Assembly: GCA_902535565.1 (NCBI GenBank)
Contig: CACAUH010000082.1
Span: 1-5,114, forward strand
Length of the DNA: 5,114 bases
Direction of reading: 5' to 3'
DNA from: an uncultured Bacteroidota bacterium
GTDB taxonomy: Bacteria; Bacteroidota; Bacteroidia; Flavobacteriales; UA16
Shown here: positions 1 through 5,114 of the stretch, piece after piece
How positions within the stretch are numbered: the first letter of the stretch is position 1
How the letters are laid out: every line of letters starts with the position of its first letter
The notes under the pieces: generated by a model
What the model was told of the DNA's origin: nothing
The model's input: the letters and a program-made list of their open reading frames with translations, nothing else
Databases searched by the model: none
Translations under genes and position numbers: made by a program

Positions 1-1132
1 CCGCCTGTTTGTTTGACCCATCAGAGGATCTGTACTGAAGGTTGATCAGCAAGTCAACAATGCCATCCGTAGTAAATTGGCCAATCAGAACACGTCCGTC
101 CTCGTCGGGGAATGCCGTGGGCTCCAAATTGGGAAGCACGTACCAAGTTCCGCCAACGTTATCATCGATAACCAAGTCACCTCCCGCCTCAAACGGGAGG
201 AAATCGATTCCAATAAAATCCACAGACCCTGAATTGTCGTCGGCTCCAATCGTGACCCATGAGTCGTATTGAAGGTATGGAAAGGCTGGATTGCCGAAGA
301 GCGCTGCATTAATGGATACCGCAGTCGGCCCCCCCACAAGCTCGTCTTGAAAGAAGGTGCCTGTGGTCGTGATGCTCAACACAGTGTCCTGAAGACCATA
401 AATCGCTACCAACTGAGCATCATCATCCATGAAGTTGGCATACACCCGGTAGGTATCAAACCCCTCTCCTGCGGTGTCTTCACCAATGAGTTCGTATGAA
501 AGCCCTGTATAGTCCGTGATTTCATATCCGATGGACAAGTCCAATTCCTGATACACATTGAGTTGAGCATCGCGCCATTGCAAATTGCATTGCATGTTCC
601 ACTCTCCCGTGGTTGTCAACTGTGCAATCAACACCCGACCCTGTTCATCGGGATTGCCTTGAACTTGATCTGGTGTCACGTAAACACTACCTCCTACACC
701 GTCATTGACGAAGAAGTCACCGCCAGCTTCGAATGAAATTCCAGCAGAACTCCAACCTGATCCTCCCGCAGATCCTATGTTGGAGGGAAGGGTATTGTCC
801 TCCTGACCAAGGGTAATCCAAGAGTCGAATTGGAGGAGGGGAAAGCTGCCGTACAGAAAAGGAATGATCCCTTCTGGCGTCAGCCCACCAACAGGGTCCT
901 GATAAAACCCTGCAGAAGAGGTAATGGACAGGGCATTCGGGGACTCTGCGTATAAGGCCTGAAGGATATCACTGTTGTCATCAAAATTGGCATATACCCT
1001 GTAGGTGACGCCAACTTCAGTGGTGGCGACCACTTCATATGATAAGCCCGTGAAATTGGCGTGTGCAGTCAGGCAACTGGACACAACGAGGAAGGCCGAA
1101 AACAAACGGCGATAATCTGGAAATTTTGGCAT
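1..1132 (-). CDS. Secreted protein with two tandem ~175-residue repeats, function unknown (3' end off window)
   Basis: This frame is open from an ATG at 1132 to the left edge of the window, giving 377 residues with no stop, so the C-terminus is missing. Residues 1-25 look like a Sec signal peptide: basic YRR at 7-9, a hydrophobic core, and an AHA|N cleavage site after residue 25. VSSC at 17-20 could alternatively be read as a lipobox. Two homologous repeats follow, residues 28-201 and 209 to the edge. Each opens with TGLSYE and then carries YRVYANF, an F-x-QD near residues 77 and 262, a DSW-[IV]-T-[IL]-G block, FEAGGD, and GRVLI near the end. The composition is rich in Gly, Asp, Thr and aromatic residues, low in Lys and Cys, and suggests beta-sandwich domains. 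I do not recognise a named family, although similar TGLSYE-type repeats are, as far as I recall, found in marine bacteria. A Bacteroidota protein of this kind may end in a type IX secretion sorting domain, but that part is not visible. No Shine-Dalgarno and no upstream in-frame start is evident. Confidence 0.85.
   Translation of the reverse strand, partial: MPKFPDYRRLFSAFLVVSSCLTAHANFTGLSYEVVATTEVGVTYRVYANFDDNSDILQALYAESPNALSITSSAGFYQDPVGGLTPEGIIPFLYGSFPLLQFDSWITLGQEDNTLPSNIGSAGGSGWSSAGISFEAGGDFFVNDGVGGSVYVTPDQVQGNPDEQGRVLIAQLTTTGEWNMQCNLQWRDAQLNVYQELDLSIGYEITDYTGLSYELIGEDTAGEGFDTYRVYANFMDDDAQLVAIYGLQDTVLSITTTGTFFQDELVGGPTAVSINAALFGNPAFPYLQYDSWVTIGADDNSGSVDFIGIDFLPFEAGGDLVIDDNVGGTWYVLPNLEPTAFPDEDGRVLIGQFTTDGIVDLLINLQYRSSDGSNKQA
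2..508 (-). repeat. Protein-level tandem repeat, copy 2 (residues 209-377, cut by window edge)
   Basis: This is the second copy of the repeat and starts at TGLSYEL (residue 209). It carries the same ordered anchors as copy 1: YRVYANF at 228-234, DSWVTIG at 290-296, FEAGGD at 314-319, GRVLIGQFTTDG at 346-357, and LQYR at 365-368. It is about 8 residues past the end of copy 1, and more copies could follow outside the window. Confidence 0.75.
530..1051 (-). repeat. Protein-level tandem repeat, copy 1 (residues 28-201 of the secreted protein)
   Basis: This is the first copy of the internal repeat. Anchors shared with copy 2, in order, are TGLSYE, YRVYANF, LSIT, DSW-x-T-x-G, FEAGGD, GRVLI and a closing LQ-[WY]-R. 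The copies match clearly in protein, but their DNA has drifted, so the duplication is old. Copy 1 has a Gly/Ser-rich insertion near residues 119-129 (GSAGGSG region) where copy 2 has a shorter acidic stretch. Confidence 0.75.
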
Positions 1133-1201
1133 GGTAGCGAAAAGATAGGATGAACAACCTAATCGGAGGACCTCTTGGAAATGATTTTTGTCAGTTCAAC
1201 T
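1133..1201 (-). other. 69-base intergenic gap between pgi and the secreted-protein gene
   Basis: No terminator hairpin is visible after the pgi stop. A TATCTTTT box at 1141-1148 is close to the Bacteroidota -7 element, but it sits only 8 bases from the ATG and has no TTG partner at a fitting distance. Whether the secreted-protein gene has its own promoter or continues the fbaA-pgi transcript cannot be decided from the sequence. Confidence 0.35.
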
Positions 1202-2858
1202 TCACATTTGGTCGATTAAAGCTTGTGTTCCAGCCGTCCAGTTGCCTTGATCAGGTTTGCCCAGCAATTGACGCGCGAGCTTCTTGCCCAGTTCAACCCC
1301 CCATTGATCATAGCTGAACACATTCCAAATAAGCCCCTCCAAAAACACCTTATGTTCATATGCCGAAACCAAGGCCCCGAGCGACCTGGCGTCCAAATCA
1401 TCCGCCAAATAAAATGCAGAGGGACGCCCGCCGGAGAAGCTTCGATGCGGCGCAATCCGACGGATATCCTCGCCTTCAATTCCAGCGGACTTCATCTCCA
1501 GAATGACCTCTGCCTCTGACCTCCCCACACAGAATGCCTCCGCTTGTGCAATGGCATTGGCCAAGAGCAACCTGTGCATTTCTGCATCCGCTCCATGAGG
1601 GCGCTTTGATGCGATAAACTCGAGTGGATGCTTATGCACTCCTTGGTGAAGAAGTTGGTGGAAAGCATGCTGACCATTGGTTCCTGGCTCCCCCCCAAAC
1701 CACAGGGTGGGTCGACCATCGAACCGGCTTACCGTCCCGGCCAATCGACTTGCCATTCGACTCCATCTCGGCCTGCTGCAAGTATGCAGGAAGGCGGTGA
1801 AGCGCTTGAGCATAAGGCAAAACTGCCCGACTCGTGAAGCCCAAGGCATTCACATTCCATATTTCCAGGAGCGCCATGTGCAGCGGAACATTGGTGCCGG
1901 CTTCAGCGCTTTGAAAGTGCAGGTCCATTGCGCGAGCACCCCCCAGAAGTGCACGGAAGGCCTTTGCTCCAGACCCCAGCGCAATGGCCAAACCGACCGG
2001 ACCCCACAGCGAAAACCGGCCTCCCACCCAATTGCCAAAACCGAACACACGTTCCTTCTCTATTCCCATGGCGCCAGCCCCCTCCAAATTGGAGGTCACC
2101 GCAACGAGATGCTTTCCAGATTCAATCCCCACCCCGCCTTGCAACCACGTCAATGCCCGCTTGGCATTGGCCATGGTCTCTTGGGTAGTGAATGTCTTGG
2201 ACACTATGACCACAAGCGTAGAGGCGGCATCACACCCTTTCAAGGCTTGATCCAAATGAAATGGATCGACGTTGCTCACAAACCGCACATCCAAAGGCTC
2301 GCCATCCCTTGAGCGGGTCGGAGCCAGGGCTTCATGGACCATCACCGGCCCCAAATCAGAGCCCCCAATTCCGATGTTGATCACATGGGTAAATCGCCCG
2401 CCCGAAGCAGTCCTGTATCGGCCATCACGGACCTGCTCTGCAAAACCCAAAAATGATTCCCGCGTGGACACAATATCATCCATAACAGGCTGACCTTGAA
2501 CTGTGTAACCATCTTCAACTTCACCGCGCAACGCCATGTGAAGAACGGCGCGACCTTCTGTTTCGTTCAGTGGAGAACCTTGGAATTGCGCCTTCCTGGC
2601 CCCTTTCCAATTCGCCATCTCCGCCAATTCGACCAAACTGGACCAAGCACCGTCATCAATGAGCTGCTTGGTAAAATCAAACCGCCAGCCAAGCCCCTCG
2701 GGCTCCAGAACCCAACGGTCAACCCTACCCAGCTTTTGCTGAAGCGCGCTCAGTCCTGTTTTCTCCAGCCTGAGGGCATGCTGCTCCAAACCGACCCGTT
2801 CTGAGCCCTCCGCAAAATCAAACGGAGCCCACCCGGGAATGTTGACCTTGTCTTCCAT
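1202..2858 (-). CDS. pgi: Glucose-6-phosphate isomerase, interrupted by a one-base frameshift
   Basis: Pgi interconverts glucose-6-phosphate and fructose-6-phosphate in the cytoplasm, in glycolysis and gluconeogenesis. The frame from ATG 2858 (MEDKVNIPGW) covers residues 1-389. It then runs 19 residues out of register to a stop at 1632. The remainder, with perfect family similarity, is in another frame that ends with TGA at 1202. Dropping one G from the seven-G run at 1690-1696 gives a continuous 551-residue protein, close to the ~549 of E. coli Pgi. Visible hallmarks are the sugar-phosphate loop IGIGGSDLG (162-170), SKTFTTQET (220-228), signature 1 NWVGGRFSLWGPVG with Arg281, MESNGKS (365-371), GEPGTNGQH with catalytic Glu390, His428 in AEMHRLLLAN, and signature 2 YDQWGVELGKK with Lys525. 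The last three lie at or after the shift, so the 408-residue truncated product would be inactive. An upstream ATG at 3035 is possible but would overlap fbaA; the start at 2858 fits family length and sits 8 bases after the fbaA stop. Confidence 0.93.
1690..1696 (-). other. Frameshift site: seven-G homopolymer in pgi
   Basis: The plus strand has seven consecutive C here, so the coding strand reads GTT TGG GGG GGA GCC AGG. The family consensus V-W-G-E-P-G-T-N-G-Q needs GTT TGG GGG GAG CCA GGA, that is, six G. The extra base converts the catalytic Glu390 codon into Gly and shifts all that follows. The 162 codons downstream are free of stops and fully conserved in style, so the change is either recent or not real. 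Confidence 0.9.
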
Positions 2859-2866
2859 GTCAACAA

Positions 2867-3937
2867 TCAGCCCTTGTTCCGATCCAGACAATTCAAATCC
2901 GAGAAAGCCTGCTTCAAACGCTCCACAAAAGCCTGCTCCCCATGACGCAGCCAAACTCGGGGGTCGTAGCGCTTCTTGTTGGGCTGGTCGGCCCCTTCGG
3001 GATTTCCAATTTGACTTTGGAGGTAGGGTGACCACTCACCCACATAGTCACGGACGCCACTTAAAAACGCCCATTGCATGTCCGTGTCAATGTTCATTTT
3101 GACTGCGCCGTAAGAAATGGCCTCACGGATTTCCTCAACGCTGCTGCCCGATCCCCCGTGGAACACGAAGTTTACAGGGCGGGGACCTGTGCCGTGCTTT
3201 GCAGAAATGTGCTCTTGGCTGTTCTTCAAAATAACCGGTGTAAGCTCCACATTGCCGGGCTTATAGACGCCGTGTACGTTTCCAAAAGCAGCCGCTACAG
3301 TGAATTGGTCACTGACCGCACCCAATTGCTCGTAAGCATACGCCACCTCTTCTGGCTGTGTATAAAGGTGCTTCGCATCGATGTCCGTGTTGTCTACTCC
3401 ATCTTCTTCCCCTCCCGTCACACCAAGCTCGATTTCGAGGAACATGCCCAAAGGAGCCATTCGCTTCAAATACGCAACGCATGTGGCAATGTTCTCCTCA
3501 ATTGGCTCCTCACTCAAGTCAATCATGTGGGATGAAAACAAGGGCTGTCCTGTCTGGGCATAGTGTGCCTCTCCCCGATCCAACAGCCCGTCAACCCATG
3601 GCAACAGCTTCTTGGCACAGTGGTCCGTGTGCAAGACCACGGGAACACCATAAGCCTCGGCCATTTCGTGCACGTGAAGTGCAGCCGAGACACTGCCGAG
3701 AACAGCATTTCCCTGTTTCTCCATTTTGATCGACTTGCCCGCATAGAATGCAGCGCCACCATTGGACAACTGCACGATGACTGGGGACCCCACTGCCGCC
3801 GCAGTCTCCAACGTTGCATTCAAGGAGTTCGTGCCGATGATGTTGACGGCAGGAAGGGCATATCCCCGAGCCTGAGCATCATCGAAAAGGGCGGCGACCT
3901 CTTCGCCGTGAAGGACGCCTGAACGGAATCGAGACAT
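2867..3937 (-). CDS. fbaA: Class II (zinc-dependent) fructose-1,6-bisphosphate aldolase, FbaA type
   Basis: The enzyme reversibly cleaves fructose-1,6-bisphosphate to dihydroxyacetone phosphate and glyceraldehyde-3-phosphate in the cytoplasm, and works in glycolysis and gluconeogenesis. The chosen start is ATG 3937 (MSRFRSGVLHG), giving 356 residues against about 359 for E. coli FbaA, to which it aligns along its length. An in-frame ATG at 4003 would add 22 unfamilylike residues. Zinc and catalytic residues are visible: Asp105 and His106 in LHTDHCAKK, the LEIELG-x-TGGEEDGVDN block (167-183) with Glu170, His222 in NVHGVYKPG, His260 in FVFHGGSGS, and the phosphate/substrate segment KMNIDTD (280-286) with Asn282. 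The long form with QPNKK-YDPRVWLR (318-331) marks the class IIA subgroup. No Shine-Dalgarno is seen; the leader is A-rich just before the ATG. The gene ends with TGA 8 bases before pgi, so the two are probably one transcript. Confidence 0.97.
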   Translation of the reverse strand: MSRFRSGVLHGEEVAALFDDAQARGYALPAVNIIGTNSLNATLETAAAVGSPVIVQLSNGGAAFYAGKSIKMEKQGNAVLGSVSAALHVHEMAEAYGVPVVLHTDHCAKKLLPWVDGLLDRGEAHYAQTGQPLFSSHMIDLSEEPIEENIATCVAYLKRMAPLGMFLEIELGVTGGEEDGVDNTDIDAKHLYTQPEEVAYAYEQLGAVSDQFTVAAAFGNVHGVYKPGNVELTPVILKNSQEHISAKHGTGPRPVNFVFHGGSGSSVEEIREAISYGAVKMNIDTDMQWAFLSGVRDYVGEWSPYLQSQIGNPEGADQPNKKRYDPRVWLRHGEQAFVERLKQAFSDLNCLDRNKG

Positions 3938-4034
3938 GTTTAGTATGGTTGGTGTTGCAGCCCGCGAAGGTAAAGTAGCCCCCTTGCCCACGCGGAGATT
4001 CAAGACCTCTTTTTAGCGCACCACGACCACGGCC
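3938..4034 (-). other. 97-base intergenic leader upstream of fbaA
   Basis: This gap is the only one large enough to hold a promoter for fbaA-pgi. It has no clear Shine-Dalgarno and no stem-loop followed by a T run, so no terminator of the preceding gene is supported. A TTG at 4001-4003 lies 23 bases before TACTTTAC (3970-3977), a poor match to the Bacteroidota TTTG / TAnnTTTG promoter. A 5-base inverted repeat CCGCG/CGCGG (3991-3995 and 3962-3966) spans the middle but is too short to call a regulatory hairpin. Confidence 0.35.
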
Positions 4035-4592
4035 TCAGTCACGAGTTTCTGTTGCACCCTCACCTAGGGCCCGAATAAAATTCTCTTCGCTGAATGTGAG
4101 CCACTTGGAAGCATCCAAAGCCATTTTTGCCCACACAGATTCCGGAAAGAGTCGAGACACTTCTGCATACGCCTTCATGGCCCCGGTCGTGTCCATCAAT
4201 GCCGTTTCTCGAATGAAACCCAACCTAAAAAGTGCCTCCGGAAGAAGGGCTTCATCCGCCCCACTTTCCGCAATGTCCAACCACTGCCTCGCTGCAGCCT
4301 CGGCTTTCCCTCGCCCCAACAACAGCTCCGCCCGTTTTACCAGCATCCGATTTGCGACGGAATCGCCATGATGGCCGTTGGCATATTGAGCGTAATCCCG
4401 CAGCAAACTCGAGATGTCCTGCTCCAAATCCCCATCTTGAACCTGACCGGTTCTCCACTCATCCAGCTTGGGAATAACCCGAGCCTCAGTCTTGGCAATC
4501 CTAGCCAAAAGAATGTCATCTGCGTTCCTGCTGGCGCAGGCCAAGGCAACAACGACCAAGAAAATAAACGGGAACGCACTGCTGAACCTCAT
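4035..4592 (-). CDS. Putative exported lipoprotein with TPR-like helical repeats, function unknown
   Basis: This is a 185-residue protein. Residues 1-18 form a hydrophobic signal segment (FPFIFLVVVALA) followed by Cys19. A-L-A-C is a slightly atypical lipobox, since Leu is at -2 rather than -3, so it could be a lipoprotein or a Sec-exported protein. The rest looks all alpha-helical. Roughly residues 80-113 (NRMLVKRAELLLGRGKAEAA...) and 117-150 (LPEALFRLGFI...AYAEVSRLFP) resemble two degenerate TPR units, the second with the typical A-x-x-x-Y/F...P pattern. This recalls outer-membrane-assembly or cell-division TPR proteins, but nothing specific supports such a role. Its ATG overlaps the def stop in an ATGA (4589-4592), which points to translational coupling with def. 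It ends 97 bases before the fbaA start. The function is not recognised. Confidence 0.8.
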   Translation of the reverse strand: MRFSSAFPFIFLVVVALACASRNADDILLARIAKTEARVIPKLDEWRTGQVQDGDLEQDISSLLRDYAQYANGHHGDSVANRMLVKRAELLLGRGKAEAAARQWLDIAESGADEALLPEALFRLGFIRETALMDTTGAMKAYAEVSRLFPESVWAKMALDASKWLTFSEENFIRALGEGATETRD

Positions 4593-5114
4593 CTTTTGCC
4601 TCGCTTGCCCGGGAAGCGCATGGGATAGTCGGAAGGCACCTTGCCTGCCCCTATATCCTTTAGCTTACCCTGTAAAAGCGCCTTTTTCAAAACCGGCACA
4701 TGGTCCGGGATCATCACCCCGTCCAAGTGGTCGTTTTCGTGCTGTACAATTCGTGCAGCGATGCCACTCAAAACCTCCTCGCGAAGCACCCAATTTTCAT
4801 CGTAGTACTCTACGGTTACGCCCACTGGGCGCTCTACAGGCTCCCTAACACCCGGAATTGAGAGACACCCCTCTTCAATGACATCGCGTTCTGCCGTCTC
4901 ATCAAAGAGGACAGGATTGATCATCACCCTTTTGAAGTCCTTGCATCCCGGATCCCCATCCTCACCCTCGCCAAATGGAGACCCATCGACAACGAACAAC
5001 CGAATGGACCGCCCAATTTGGGGAGCGGCCAGCCCCACGCCTTCGGCACGGTACATGGTTTCCCACATGTTTCCAATAAGTTCAGTCAATCCTTCCAAAC
5101 CTTGTTCGACATCA
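4589..5114 (-). CDS. def: Peptide deformylase (5' end off window)
   Basis: The enzyme removes the N-formyl group from the initiator methionine of new proteins, acting at the ribosome exit as a metalloenzyme (Fe2+ or Zn2+). The visible part is 174 residues, starting mid-protein with DVEQGLEGL. By comparison with known deformylases, only about 20-25 N-terminal residues are missing beyond the edge. All three family motifs are intact: GVGLAAPQ at visible residues 25-32, EGCLS at 81-85 (with metal ligand Cys83), and HENDH at 125-129 (metal ligands His125 and His129, catalytic Glu126). The short insertion with acidic and Gly residues after VVDGSPF (46-56) and the MYRAEGVGLAAPQIG style are usual in Bacteroidota enzymes. 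A TTG at 5098 lies inside the conserved region and is not the start. The stop TGA overlaps the next gene's ATG by four bases. Confidence 0.97.
   Translation of the reverse strand, partial: DVEQGLEGLTELIGNMWETMYRAEGVGLAAPQIGRSIRLFVVDGSPFGEGEDGDPGCKDFKRVMINPVLFDETAERDVIEEGCLSIPGVREPVERPVGVTVEYYDENWVLREEVLSGIAARIVQHENDHLDGVMIPDHVPVLKKALLQGKLKDIGAGKVPSDYPMRFPGKRGKR

Noticed and set aside
42..499. Two consecutive plus-strand open frames, with a minus-strand frame overlapping them
   Set aside because: They overlap the second repeat of the secreted protein, whose reading frame is supported by repeat homology and a signal peptide.
572..598. Cluster of short TTGCA/TGCAA repeats in the secreted-protein gene
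   Set aside because: The repeats fall in codons for Met-Gln-Cys-Asn-Leu-Gln-Trp and are explained by coding content.
1141..1148. TATCTTTT resembling a Bacteroidota -7 promoter element ahead of the secreted-protein gene
   Set aside because: It is only 8 bases from the ATG and has no TTG-like partner at 17-23 bases, so it is not supported as a promoter.
1165..1180. GAGG-T-CCTC inverted repeat after pgi as a terminator
   Set aside because: There is only one base between the arms, so no hairpin can form, and no T run follows.
1677..2312. Plus-strand open frame of 211 codons
   Set aside because: It lies wholly antisense to conserved pgi coding sequence, and its translation is rich in Pro, His and Arg and resembles no known protein. 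It is a shadow of the real gene.
3074..3535. Plus-strand open frame of 153 codons
   Set aside because: It is antisense to strongly conserved fbaA motifs and has no independent support.
3962..3995. Inverted repeat CCGCG ... CGCGG in the fbaA leader, as a hairpin or riboswitch
   Set aside because: The stem is 5 bases with a 24-base loop and lacks any known riboswitch core, so chance is sufficient.
3970..4003. Possible Bacteroidota-type promoter (TTG, 23 bases, TACTTTAC) ahead of fbaA
   Set aside because: Only four of the six defined positions of the TAnnTTTG box match and the -33 element is just TTG, which is expected by chance in this length.

Overview
The window looks like ordinary chromosomal DNA of a Bacteroidota bacterium, probably a marine or aquatic member near Flavobacteriales. 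Three things suggest this. The peptide deformylase has the sequence style of that phylum. There is no clear Shine-Dalgarno sequence ahead of the genes with a free leader. The window also ends in a secreted, repeat-built beta-rich protein of a kind I associate with such bacteria. The lineage call is inference from protein style; there is no rRNA or other marker here.

All five genes lie on the minus strand, so transcription runs from high to low coordinates. From the right edge they are: peptide deformylase (def, 4589-5114, N-terminus off the window); a small exported or lipoprotein-like TPR-type protein (4035-4592) whose ATG overlaps the def stop by four bases; a 97-base gap; class II fructose-bisphosphate aldolase (fbaA, 2867-3937); glucose-6-phosphate isomerase (pgi, 1202-2858), only 8 bases further on; a 69-base gap; and a secreted protein with two tandem repeats (1-1132, C-terminus off the window). 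Coding density is high and no gap exceeds 100 bases. I see no tRNA, rRNA, CRISPR array, insertion sequence or convincing terminator.

fbaA and pgi are probably co-transcribed. They encode two steps of upper glycolysis/gluconeogenesis that flank the phosphofructokinase/fructose-bisphosphatase step, which is not encoded here. def and the lipoprotein-like gene appear translationally coupled.

The main anomaly is in pgi. A run of seven G (coding strand) at 1690-1696 holds one base too many, which breaks the frame exactly at the catalytic glutamate codon. Removing one G restores a 551-residue enzyme with every signature intact, so this is either a homopolymer sequencing error, a very recent mutation, or less likely a slippage site. 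The second point of interest is the uncharacterised tandem repeat of the secreted protein. I found no evidence of a novel multi-gene system in this window.
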